Source of the DNA: Planctomycetota bacterium
Lineage (GTDB): Bacteria; Planctomycetota; JAJSAM01
Direction: 5' to 3'
NCBI GenBank assembly: GCA_024274785.1
Contig: JAJSAM010000039.1
Location: 1-64,000, forward strand
DNA length: 64,000 nt
How positions within the stretch are numbered: position 1 is the stretch's first letter; every line of letters begins with the position of its first letter. A program made the translations under genes and the position numbers. Positions 33,125-41,689 of the stretch are shown piece after piece. The notes under the pieces were generated by a model. It had not been told where the DNA came from, searched no databases, and saw nothing but the letters and a program-made list of their open reading frames with translations.

Positions 33125-34924
33125 ATGGGCCGGACGATCATCGAAAAGATCCTCTCCTCACACACCGTGGATCCCGTCGCTCCCGGGAAGATCGTCGATC
33201 TCGAAATCGACGCCCGGGTGGCTCGGGACTTCGGCGGCGCCAACGTCGTGAAGAATCTCACCGAGGCCGGGCTCTCGATCAATGACCCGGCGAAGACGTT
33301 CTTCACCTTCGACTGCAACCCCGGCGGTTCGGATCAGAAGTACGCGGTGAACCAGCAGTTCTGCCGCGTCTACGCTCGGGAGCAGGGGATCACCGTCTAC
33401 GACATCGACCGCGGGATCGGGACCCACGTGGCGATCGATCAGGGCCTGGTGCGGCCGGGCAGCACCCTTGTCTCCACCGACTCCCACGCCAACATCCTCG
33501 GGGCCATCGGCGCCTTCGGGCAGGGCATGGGGGACGTGGATATCGCCCACGCTTTCGCCCACGGGCGGGTGTGGTTCAAGGTGCCGCCGACCGTGAAGGT
33601 GACGATCACCGGGACGCCGGGAAAGACCGCTGCGCCGAAGGACCTGACGCTGGCGGTGCTCCGGCAGATGGGCGCGGCGGGACTGCTTGGATCCGCGGCA
33701 GAGTTCTACGGCGACGTGGTGGACGACCTGGATCTCTCGGGGCGCGTCACCATGGCTTCGATGGGCACGGAGATGGGGGCGATCATCTGCCTCTTTCCAC
33801 CGAACGGATCGGTGCTTGCCGAATGTTCCGCCCGGTGCAAAGCGGAGGTCGAGGGGATCTACGCCGACCCGGACGCGGAATATGCATCGGAGGTCACCGT
33901 GGACGTCGAAGGGCTCGGCTCCCTCATCGCCCGGCCCGGCCATCCCGAAGACGTCGTGGATCTCGACGCGGTCCGCGGCCGGAAGATCGACTCGGTCTTC
34001 ATCGGGTCCTGCACGAATGGTCGGATGGATGACCTGCGGACCGCGGCCACGGTGCTCAAGGGCAAGAGGATCGCGCCGGGCGTCGTGCTGAAGATCGTGC
34101 CGAGTACCGACGCCGTCTGGCGCCAGGCGATGAAGGAAGGCCTGCTCGATGTGTTGAAGGAGGCCGGCGCATTGATCGGCAACGCCGGATGTGCGGGCTG
34201 CGCCGCGGGGCAGATCGGCCAGAACGGTCCGGGCGAGGTGACCGTCAGCACCGGAAACCGCAACTTCGCGGGCAAGCAGGGCAAGGGTGAGGTCTACCTC
34301 GCGTCGCCCGCCGTGGCCGCGGCCTCCGCGGTCGCGGGAGAGATCGCCACGCCGGACACGCTGCCTTCGAGTCCCGCGGTGTTTGCCACGGGTGGAGGTG
34401 CGACCGCCACCGCGCCGGCACCGGACCCGGACGCAGAGACCGCTCCTTCTGTCGTGCGGGGACGTGTCCTCCTGATCGATCAAGACAACATCGACACGGA
34501 CATGATCTTCCACAACCGCCACCTGGCGATCACCGAGATCGACAAGATGGGGGAGCACACGTTCGGGAATTTGCCTGGTTTCGAGGACTTCCCGCAGAGC
34601 GTCCAGTCCGGCGACATCGTCATCACCGGGGGCAATTTCGGCTGTGGTTCTTCCCGGCAGCAGGCCGTGGACTGCTTCCGCGCTCTCGGCGTGTCGCTGG
34701 TCGTGGCGAGGTCCTTCGGAGCGATCTACGAGCGAAACGCCATCAACTCCGGGTTCCCGATCCTCGGCGCGGACCTGCTCTCGGCGGGGCTTGCCGACGG
34801 CGACGAGATCGAGGTGGATCTCACCACCGGGAAGGTGACCCTGCCTTCCGGGGAGACGCTCGACGTGGAGCCGTTTTCCCGAGTGCAACTCGAGATCTAC
34901 GGTCGCGGCGGACTTCTCAGGTAA
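33125..34924 (+). CDS. Fused aconitase/3-isopropylmalate dehydratase-type hydratase (LeuC-LeuD fusion)
   Basis: A 599-residue single-chain hydro-lyase. Residues about 1-425 are the large-subunit [4Fe-4S] domain with all three cluster Cys: GSCTNGRMDD and GCAGCAAGQ. A Pro/Ala/Thr linker (about 425-445) leads to a LeuD-type swivel domain (about 450-599) with GRVLLIDQDNIDTDMIF and GGNFGCGSSRQQAVDC. It isomerises a hydroxyacid by dehydration-rehydration; in this operon most likely citrate/isocitrate. LeuC and LeuD are normally separate polypeptides and aconitases are a circularly related 900-residue chain, so this compact fusion is distinctive. ATG at 33125 is chosen over an earlier in-frame start at 33098. 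Confidence 0.85.
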   Translation: MGRTIIEKILSSHTVDPVAPGKIVDLEIDARVARDFGGANVVKNLTEAGLSINDPAKTFFTFDCNPGGSDQKYAVNQQFCRVYAREQGITVYDIDRGIGTHVAIDQGLVRPGSTLVSTDSHANILGAIGAFGQGMGDVDIAHAFAHGRVWFKVPPTVKVTITGTPGKTAAPKDLTLAVLRQMGAAGLLGSAAEFYGDVVDDLDLSGRVTMASMGTEMGAIICLFPPNGSVLAECSARCKAEVEGIYADPDAEYASEVTVDVEGLGSLIARPGHPEDVVDLDAVRGRKIDSVFIGSCTNGRMDDLRTAATVLKGKRIAPGVVLKIVPSTDAVWRQAMKEGLLDVLKEAGALIGNAGCAGCAAGQIGQNGPGEVTVSTGNRNFAGKQGKGEVYLASPAVAAASAVAGEIATPDTLPSSPAVFATGGGATATAPAPDPDAETAPSVVRGRVLLIDQDNIDTDMIFHNRHLAITEIDKMGEHTFGNLPGFEDFPQSVQSGDIVITGGNFGCGSSRQQAVDCFRALGVSLVVARSFGAIYERNAINSGFPILGADLLSAGLADGDEIEVDLTTGKVTLPSGETLDVEPFSRVQLEIYGRGGLLR

Positions 34925-34935
34925 CCGAGGCAAAC

Positions 34936-36198
34936 ATGGGCAAGACCTTCGCGGAAAAGGTACTGGGTCGCAAGGCGGGCAAGGACGACGCGGTCGCCGG
35001 GGAGATCCTCTTCCTCAAACCCGACCACCTGCTCACGCACGACAACACCGCGGCGATCATCGGCAAGATCGGCCCGGAGCTCGAGCGCTTCGGCGTCGCG
35101 AGAACCGACCTCTCGGTGATCGTGCTCGACCACGTGATTCCCGCCGCCAGCGAGAAGACGGCGACGAATCACCAGCAGATCCGGGAATTCGTCAACACCT
35201 TCGGCATCGAGCACTTCCACGACGTGGGAGCGGGCATCTGCCACCAGGTCGTCCTCGAGAAGGGGTTGGCGAAGCCGGGCGGCGTCATCGTCGGCAGCGA
35301 CAGCCACACCTGCTCCTACGGGGCGGTGGGCTGCTTCGCCACCGGCGTGGATCGTACCGAGGCGGCGGCGCTCATGCTCCGCGGCATCACCTGGCTGAAG
35401 GTCCCCGAGACAATCAAGATCAACCTCACCGGCAAGCTCCAACCCCCGGTTTCGGCGAAGGACCTGATCCTCACGATCATCGGCGACATCGGCGCCGGCG
35501 GCGCGGCCTACAAGGCGGTGGAGTTCCACGGCGACATCGGCGGGCTGTCCATGGAGGAGCGCTTCACCATCGCCAACATGGGCGTGGAGATGGGGGCCAA
35601 GGTTGCGGCGTTCCCCGCGGACGACGTGACGCGGGAATTCCTGATCTCCGTCGGCGTGTCTGACGGCAGCTACGAGGCGCTCTGGGCCGAGCCGGATGCC
35701 ACCTACGAGCGCGAACGGACCTACGACCTCTCGACCCTCGAGCCGGTCGTGGCCCATCCCCACGAGGTGGACAATGTGAGGCCGCTCGTGGACTCCGGAG
35801 AGATCGAGTTCCAGCAGTTCCTGCTCGGGACCTGCACCAACGGGCGACTGAGCGACCTGATGGAAGCGGCGGCGATTCTCGATGGGAAGAAGGTCGCCGC
35901 GTCGGCACGGTTGCTCGTGCTGCCCGCGTCCCGGGGAGTCTTCGAGGCCGCGATTGAAAACGGCACGATCACGACGCTTTCGAGGGCCGGAGGGATCGTC
36001 CTTCCGCCGGGCTGCGGCCCATGTCTCGGCGCCCACCAGGGCGTCCTCGCGCCGGGAGAGAAGTGCCTCTCCACCGCCAACCGGAACTTCAAGGGACGCA
36101 TGGGCTGCAAAGATGCGGAGATCTACCTCGCCAGCCCGGCGACGGTCGCCGCTTCGGCACTCACGGGAAAGCTGACCGATCCTCGGGAGGTGAAATGA
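34936..36198 (+). CDS. Aconitase/homoaconitase-type hydratase large subunit (LeuC-like), second set
   Basis: A 420-residue [4Fe-4S] large subunit. Cluster ligands in GTCTNGRLSD and PPGCGPCLGAHQG; substrate region GSDSHTCSYGAVGCFATG; ANMGVEMGAK. It resembles the LeuC/HacA group and pairs with the small subunit that follows (4-bp ATGA overlap). Role could be aconitase proper, with the fused protein as a second hydratase, or the reverse; leucine synthesis is less likely because no leuA or leuB neighbour is present. Confidence 0.88.
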   Translation: MGKTFAEKVLGRKAGKDDAVAGEILFLKPDHLLTHDNTAAIIGKIGPELERFGVARTDLSVIVLDHVIPAASEKTATNHQQIREFVNTFGIEHFHDVGAGICHQVVLEKGLAKPGGVIVGSDSHTCSYGAVGCFATGVDRTEAAALMLRGITWLKVPETIKINLTGKLQPPVSAKDLILTIIGDIGAGGAAYKAVEFHGDIGGLSMEERFTIANMGVEMGAKVAAFPADDVTREFLISVGVSDGSYEALWAEPDATYERERTYDLSTLEPVVAHPHEVDNVRPLVDSGEIEFQQFLLGTCTNGRLSDLMEAAAILDGKKVAASARLLVLPASRGVFEAAIENGTITTLSRAGGIVLPPGCGPCLGAHQGVLAPGEKCLSTANRNFKGRMGCKDAEIYLASPATVAASALTGKLTDPREVK

Positions 36199-36686
36199 TG
36201 ACCGTCTTCCAGTATGGCGACGACATCAACACCGATATGCTCTTCCCGGGCAAGTACACCTACACCTGCAGTACCGCCGAGGAGATCCTGCCGCACCTCC
36301 TGGAGGACCTCGACCCGGAGTTCGCCGGTTCGGTCAAGGAGGGGGATCTGCTGCTGGGCGGCAGCAACTTCGGCTGCGGGAGTTCCCGTGAGCAGCCCGT
36401 TCTCGGGCTGAAGGCGGTGGGCATCGAGGCGGTGGTGGCGAAGAGCTTCGCCCGAATCTTCTTCCGGGCCGCGATCAACCAGGGACTGTTGCTCGTCGAG
36501 TGCCCGGAGGCGGTTGCCGCCTTCGAACCCGGCGACGAGTACATCATCGATATCGAGGCCGGCACGATCCGGGTGGGCGGGAAGCAATTCGCGTTTCCGC
36601 GACTCCCCAATGAGGTGCTGGCGATTCGCGAAGCGGGCGGACTCCTGGCCTGGACGACCCGCCAACTCGAGGAGGAAGGGCGTTGA
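36195..36686 (+). CDS. Aconitase/homoaconitase-type hydratase small subunit (LeuD-like)
   Basis: A 163-residue swivel-domain subunit: QYGDDINTDMLFPGKYTYT, GGSNFGCGSSREQPV and SFARIFFRAAINQGLL. Start ATG 36195 overlaps the large-subunit stop, with GGGAGG 5 nt upstream, and its own stop overlaps the TTG start of the next gene, so the four genes from 34936 to 40107 are translationally coupled. Confidence 0.9.
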   Translation: MMTVFQYGDDINTDMLFPGKYTYTCSTAEEILPHLLEDLDPEFAGSVKEGDLLLGGSNFGCGSSREQPVLGLKAVGIEAVVAKSFARIFFRAAINQGLLLVECPEAVAAFEPGDEYIIDIEAGTIRVGGKQFAFPRLPNEVLAIREAGGLLAWTTRQLEEEGR

Positions 36687-37960
36687 GGCTCTACGAGCAC
36701 GAAGCCAAGTTGGTCTTTTCGGAGCAGGGACTGAAGGTGCCGGAGAACTACGGCGTCGTGCGCAACGCCGATGAAATCGGGGGCCTGGGCGCGGAGTTTC
36801 CGGTCATGGTGAAGGCCATGGTGCTTTCCGGCGGGCGGGGCAAGGCGGGTGGAGTGAAGAAGGCCGCCGATGTCGCGGAGGCAACCGCCGCCGCCGAGAG
36901 CATTCTGGGGAGCGTGATCGCGGGATACCCGGTCAGGACGTTGCTGATCGAACATGCCGTCGAAGAACGTGCGGCCTGCTACCTCGGCGTCACCATCAAC
37001 CCCGCCACCTACAACCTGATCCTCCTCGCGAGTCCCATGGGCGGCGTGGACATCGAGGGGGTGGCCCGGGAGAAGCCGGAGATGATCTACCGGCGCGAGA
37101 TCCCGGGGAACGACCTCGAGTTGCCGGGCGAGATCGCCGCGGAGGTTGCCGGATTCCTCGCGGCCGGCATCGAGGGTGGTGCTCCCGAAGATAAGCTCGC
37201 CGACGCGGTGGGCAAGCTCTACGCGGCTTTCCAGGGCATCGACGCGAAGGTGGCGGAAGTCAACCCGCTGATCATCACCACCGATGACCAGGTCGTCGCC
37301 GCTGACGCCAAGGTGGTCATCGACGACAACGCGCTGTATCGCCAGCGGAAGCTCTTCCGCCTGCTGGGCCTGACCGAGGCGCGCCACGACTCCTCCGAGT
37401 TGACGCCGGACGAAAAGCGGGCACGCGATGCCGGCTTCCCGTTCGTCGATCTGCTTCCACCGGACGCGCCGAGCGACCCCGACAGGTTGTATGTCGGACT
37501 GGTGCCGGGCGGCGCCGGCTACGGGATCTTCTCGATCGACGAGGTCGCCAATATCGGTGAGCGCTTCTTCGACGGGAAAGTCGTGCCGGTGAACTTCATG
37601 GACTCCGGCGGCGGCCCCAGGCTGAACACCGTGGCGGAGATGTTCCACCTGCTGATGGACAAGGAGGTGGTCGATCTGATCGTCACCTCGCGCTTCGGCG
37701 GCATCTCGAGCTGTGACGTGTTCATCCGCGGTCTGATCAAGTGCCTGCGGGATCGGCATGCCGAAGGGAAGCGGGTGCTGCCGGTGCACGGCCGCATGGT
37801 CGGGACCGATCTCCCGGGGGCGAAGGCGTTCCTCGAGGCGGCGAAGGCGGAGACACCTGAGGTTCTGAAGGACATGGTGATCACGGTGGGCAATCAGAAG
37901 ATCATGGCCGAGGTGATCCGCGAGGGCGTCGCCGCGGCGTTCGCCGGGAGGCAGTCATGA
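36683..37960 (+). CDS. aclB: ATP-citrate lyase, ATP-grasp (SucC-like) subunit
   Basis: A 425-residue ATP-grasp/CoA-ligase beta-type chain starting MRLYEHEAKLVFSEQGLKVP, as SucC does. The nucleotide site (VKAMVLSGGRGKAGGVKKA), EVNPLIITTDD and the power-helix region PVNFMDSGGGPRLNTVAEMF are visible. The last ~150 residues resemble the citrate-binding/CoA-ligase domain found in AclB. It would phosphorylate and activate citrate with ATP together with the next gene's product. TTG start overlaps the upstream stop (TTGA); stop overlaps the next ATG. Confidence 0.82.
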   Translation: MRLYEHEAKLVFSEQGLKVPENYGVVRNADEIGGLGAEFPVMVKAMVLSGGRGKAGGVKKAADVAEATAAAESILGSVIAGYPVRTLLIEHAVEERAACYLGVTINPATYNLILLASPMGGVDIEGVAREKPEMIYRREIPGNDLELPGEIAAEVAGFLAAGIEGGAPEDKLADAVGKLYAAFQGIDAKVAEVNPLIITTDDQVVAADAKVVIDDNALYRQRKLFRLLGLTEARHDSSELTPDEKRARDAGFPFVDLLPPDAPSDPDRLYVGLVPGGAGYGIFSIDEVANIGERFFDGKVVPVNFMDSGGGPRLNTVAEMFHLLMDKEVVDLIVTSRFGGISSCDVFIRGLIKCLRDRHAEGKRVLPVHGRMVGTDLPGAKAFLEAAKAETPEVLKDMVITVGNQKIMAEVIREGVAAAFAGRQS

Positions 37961-40107
37961 GCGCCGGCACGCTTTCCCCGATCCCCGCCGGCAGTGGGCT
38001 TCTCGTGCACCTGATCCGCTCCGTCCGGCCGGATCTCGCCGAGATCATCGCCGGTACGAACGAGATCGAAACCGCCGTTATCGGCCTTGGCGGCCAGGGC
38101 ACGCGCCACGCGGGGCTGATGCAGAAGTTCGGGACGAAGGTCACCGCGGGCATCGCCCCGGGGCGCGCCGGCGAGCGCATAAAGGAGACGATTCCGGTCT
38201 TCGACAGCGTGGCCGATTGCGTCGCCGCTCATCCGAATCTCGCCGCGGTCTCGATCTGGCGTCACTTCTCGAGCGCGCGGGAAGCCGCCCTCGAGGCCAT
38301 CGCCGCCCGAGTCCCGCTCGTGGTGCTGATCTCCGAGGGCATCCCGCTCCGCGACGTCCGCGACATCATCGCCGCGGCACGCGAAGGCAGCTCTCTGCTG
38401 CTCGGCGGGAACACGCCGGGCGCGATCTTCCCGCCGGAGCGGATCAAGGTGGGCATGTTGCCGGACGTGTTCCACCCCGCCGAGCCTGAGCCGAACCAGG
38501 CCGGCCCCCGGGGGGTGACCATCCTCTCTCGCAGCGGCGCGATTCTCTACCACATGTCCGATGCGCTGGCCTCGGCGGGCATCGCTCAGAACGGGGTCAT
38601 CGGCGTCGGCGGCGACGGGGCCATCGGCTCCACCTTCCGCGATCTCGTGCCGCTCGTCATGCGGCACGACGAGACGGATCTCGTGGTCGTCGCCGGGGAG
38701 ATCGGGGGCTCCCAGGAGGAACTCTTCGCGGCGGACATCAAGGCGCGTCCGGAGCTGTATCCCAAGCCGCTCCTGGCGCTGATTTCCGGCAAGCACGCAC
38801 CCGCCGGAAAAACGATGGGTCACGCCGGCGCCATCGTCGCCCCGGGGCAGGAGTACGGCACCTTCAGGAGCAAGCGCGATGCCCTGACCGATGCCGGCGT
38901 TACCGTTGTGAACAGCCAGTACGACCTGATTACCGCGGCGAAGGAGATCCTCGGCACGAAGACCTACTTCGATTGCGGGAAGTACTACGAGCGGATGAAG
39001 GCCAACTGGGAGACGCTCCCGGAACCCCCGTCCTGGGGCACCCAGATCACGCTGGTCGAGCCGAACAATCTGGTCATCGCCGGTATTCCGCTGAAGGAGA
39101 TCATCCCCGAGAGGTCGTTGGTGCAGGCGGCGCACCTGCTGGTCGGCCTCTCGCTTCCCGACGACGCCACCACGGCACACCTCGAAGCGCTGGCGATCAC
39201 CGCTGCGCAGGAACCCGCTCCGGCCGCCCCGGTGCGTGCGGGTGAGCAGCTCTCCGCAACGCTCGCCCGCTTCTTCCTCATGGACGAGGAGTGGACGCCG
39301 GCGACGGACGAGCCGGAGGAGGCCCGCATCCTGACCGCGGTGCATTCTCTCGGTCGCGCGGCCCGGTTCGTCGCCGAGGCGCTCGGCAACGGCCATCGCC
39401 TGGACGATGACGGCGAGGACTACTCCTTCGGAGAACTCATCGCCCGGGCGGTGGGGGACCGGGAAGGCACCACGCCCGAGCGTGTCCGCCTGATCGAAGC
39501 GATGGCGGTGGCATCCGTGGACCACGGCGTCACCCCGCCCTCGGCGCAGGCGACGGTGCTGGCGGCGACGGTACGCGCGCCGTTGCCGATGGCGCTCGCG
39601 AGCGGCGTCGGGGCGATCACCGATGTGCACGGCGGCGCCGGCATGGAGGCCGCGAAGTACTTCCTGGCCTGCCGCGACCTGGCGAAGGAGAGGGGCATCA
39701 AGGCGGAGCAGGCGGCCTCCATCCTGCTCGAGCAAGCCTCGAAAAGGGGCGGTCGCACCGCTGGTCTCGGCCATCGCGTCCACACGAAGGACCCGCGCCG
39801 CGACATCCTCTGGGCGCTTGCGGAGAGTGCCGGCATCTCGGGTGACTGCGTGGCGATCAGCAAATTGATGGAGCGGATCTTCCCCGAGGTCCGGGGGTTC
39901 TCCCTGCCGATCAACGTCGACGGCGTGATCGGGGCGGTGGTGGCCGACCTGGGGCTGGACCCGGTGGCCGCGAAGGCACTCTTCATCCTCGGTCGCGTGG
40001 CCGGCCTGACCGCCCACTACTTCGAGGAGATCCTGACGCAGCCCCCGATGAGAAGGGTCAACTTCGCTCAGGCAAGGTACCGGGGGCTTTTTCGAGACCC
40101 GGTGTAA
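37957..40107 (+). CDS. aclA: ATP-citrate lyase, SucD-like plus citrate-synthase-like (citryl-CoA lyase) subunit
   Basis: A 716-residue fusion. Residues about 35-345 are a CoA-binding/ligase domain with GLGGQGTRHAG and the phosphohistidine loop MGHAGAIVAPG (His289). Residues about 490-716 are a citrate-synthase-fold lyase domain with His523 (DHGVTPPSAQ), His558 (ITDVHGGAG) and GLGHRVHTKDPR (Asp612). SRSGAILYHMSDAL also matches ATP-citrate lyases. The two activities make and cleave citryl-CoA to acetyl-CoA and oxaloacetate, the key step of the reductive citrate cycle. A linker of about 110 residues (about 370-480) makes it longer than the ~610-residue Chlorobium AclA. Confidence 0.85.
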   Translation: MSAGTLSPIPAGSGLLVHLIRSVRPDLAEIIAGTNEIETAVIGLGGQGTRHAGLMQKFGTKVTAGIAPGRAGERIKETIPVFDSVADCVAAHPNLAAVSIWRHFSSAREAALEAIAARVPLVVLISEGIPLRDVRDIIAAAREGSSLLLGGNTPGAIFPPERIKVGMLPDVFHPAEPEPNQAGPRGVTILSRSGAILYHMSDALASAGIAQNGVIGVGGDGAIGSTFRDLVPLVMRHDETDLVVVAGEIGGSQEELFAADIKARPELYPKPLLALISGKHAPAGKTMGHAGAIVAPGQEYGTFRSKRDALTDAGVTVVNSQYDLITAAKEILGTKTYFDCGKYYERMKANWETLPEPPSWGTQITLVEPNNLVIAGIPLKEIIPERSLVQAAHLLVGLSLPDDATTAHLEALAITAAQEPAPAAPVRAGEQLSATLARFFLMDEEWTPATDEPEEARILTAVHSLGRAARFVAEALGNGHRLDDDGEDYSFGELIARAVGDREGTTPERVRLIEAMAVASVDHGVTPPSAQATVLAATVRAPLPMALASGVGAITDVHGGAGMEAAKYFLACRDLAKERGIKAEQAASILLEQASKRGGRTAGLGHRVHTKDPRRDILWALAESAGISGDCVAISKLMERIFPEVRGFSLPINVDGVIGAVVADLGLDPVAAKALFILGRVAGLTAHYFEEILTQPPMRRVNFAQARYRGLFRDPV

Positions 40108-40400
40108 GAACTCCGGGGCGGCTGCGACCAAGTGTCATCGCCGGCAATTCAACCGGCGGGACGAGTCTCGGCGTGGCCGGCGTTCGGGGGTGAACATACC
40201 GCGCTGCCAGTTGTTCCCATAGCCGGGTCGCGGCCCCGCCGGATCACTTCTCCTCGCAATCCCCCGCCCCGCCCGGGGCTGAAGCTCAGCAAGGATGCGG
40301 TATGCGGAGAGCCGGCAGTTCCGGGAAGTCCGGAGGGCCGGGGCGAGGGCCTCCCCCCGGTTCACCGCGCCGCTCGTCCACACAACCCGTCGGGGCGTCG
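40108..40400. other. Intergenic stretch after the ATP-citrate lyase genes
   Basis: About 290 bases between convergent genes. GC-rich, with several short inverted repeats but no clear terminator or gene. Confidence 0.4.
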
Positions 40401-41573
40401 CTATTCGTAGGCCGGAATCCCGGTGATGTAGTCGCCGAGGATCAGGTGGTGGATGTCGTGGGCGCCCTCGTAGGTCTTCACCGACTCGAAGTTCAGCATG
40501 TGGCGGCCGGCCTGGTACTCGTGGGTGATGCCCGAGGCGCCGAGCATGTCCCGCACCATCCGGGCGATCCTCAGCGCCCAGTAACAGTTGTTCCGCTTGA
40601 TCATCGAAATGTGGGCGTAGTTGGCGAGCCCCTGGTCTTTCAGACGGCCCACCTGCAGCGTCATGAACTGCGCCTTCGTGATCTCCGTCAGGATGTTGCT
40701 GAGCTTCTTTTGCACGAGTTGATGTCCGGCGAGCGGCTTCCCCTTGAACTGGGTCCGGGCCATCACGTAGTTCAGCCCCTCATCGTAGCAGGCCATCATC
40801 GAACCGATCGCGCCCCAGGCGATGCCGTACCTCGCCTGGTTCAGGCAGGAGAGCGCCGTCTTCAGTCCGAGGTCGCTGCCGGGCATGAGGCTCCCCTCGG
40901 GGACCACGCAGTCCTCCATGATGATCTCGGAGGTGACCGAGGCCCGCAGGCTCCACTTCTCCTTGATCAGCGGCGCGGTGAACCCCTCCCGGTCCGTCTC
41001 GACCAAGAACGCCCGGATGCCCTCTTTCGTCTTCGCGAAGACCACTGCGATGTCGGAGATGGATCCGTTGGTGATCCAGCGCTTGGTGCCGTTCAGAACC
41101 CATCCGTCCGCCGTCTTCTCGGCCCTGGTGAGCATCCCCCCGGGGTTGCTGCCGAAGTCCGGCTCGGTGAGCCCGTAGCAGCCGATGGCTTCGCCGTTGA
41201 CGAGTCTGGGCAGCCACTTCTCCTTCTGCTCCTCGGACCCGTACTCGTTGATCGGGTAGATCACGAGCCCGTTGATCACCGAGGCGAAGGAGCGGATGCC
41301 GCTGTCACCGCGCTCCAGTTCCTGGTAGATCAGGCCGGTGCAGACGCTCGACATGCCGCCGCCACCGTGGCCCGTGAGCCCCGCGCCGAGCACGCCGATC
41401 TCCGCGAGCTGGTCCTTCCACGGCATGTGGAAGGTGTCCTCCTGGAAGTGTTTGTCCACGACGGGGATGACCTCGGCGTCGACCCACTCCCGGATCGAGT
41501 CGCGGACCATGACCTCCTCTTCGGAGAGCAGGGTGTCAAAACCACAGAAATCGGCACCTTGGAACTTCTTCAT
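40401..41573 (-). CDS. gcdH: Glutaryl-CoA dehydrogenase-like acyl-CoA dehydrogenase
   Basis: A 390-residue FAD-dependent acyl-CoA dehydrogenase. It matches the glutaryl-CoA branch: CLNQARYGIAWGAIGSMMAC, LVQKKLSNILTEITKAQF and the catalytic glutamate in TYEGAHDIHHLILG. The substrate-specific Arg is not asserted. It would oxidise glutaryl-CoA to crotonyl-CoA in lysine/tryptophan or aromatic-acid breakdown. ATG 41573 has GGAGGATCC just upstream; a longer frame to 41684 is unlikely. No partner ETF or lysine genes are adjacent. Confidence 0.9.
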   Translation of the reverse strand: MKKFQGADFCGFDTLLSEEEVMVRDSIREWVDAEVIPVVDKHFQEDTFHMPWKDQLAEIGVLGAGLTGHGGGGMSSVCTGLIYQELERGDSGIRSFASVINGLVIYPINEYGSEEQKEKWLPRLVNGEAIGCYGLTEPDFGSNPGGMLTRAEKTADGWVLNGTKRWITNGSISDIAVVFAKTKEGIRAFLVETDREGFTAPLIKEKWSLRASVTSEIIMEDCVVPEGSLMPGSDLGLKTALSCLNQARYGIAWGAIGSMMACYDEGLNYVMARTQFKGKPLAGHQLVQKKLSNILTEITKAQFMTLQVGRLKDQGLANYAHISMIKRNNCYWALRIARMVRDMLGASGITHEYQAGRHMLNFESVKTYEGAHDIHHLILGDYITGIPAYE

Positions 41574-41689
41574 GGGGATCCTCCAGGCGGGATGAAGACG
41601 CGGGATCCTATCCGGGCGGGGTGAGCCGGGCAAGGGATTCAGTTCATTCCTCTCCGAAGGCGGCCGATATGGGAGCGGGGTCACCGTTC

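Noticed and set aside
31192..33318. 708-codon minus-strand frame opposite icd and the HD gene
   Set aside because: Shadow of two genes with strong motif evidence; no start region or domain support.
33125..36686. Leucine biosynthesis operon
   Set aside because: No leuA, leuB or ilv genes; instead icd, KOR and ATP-citrate lyase flank the hydratases.
37894..40131. 745-codon minus-strand frame opposite the ATP-citrate lyase subunit
   Set aside because: Antisense to a gene with conserved phosphohistidine and citrate-synthase motifs.
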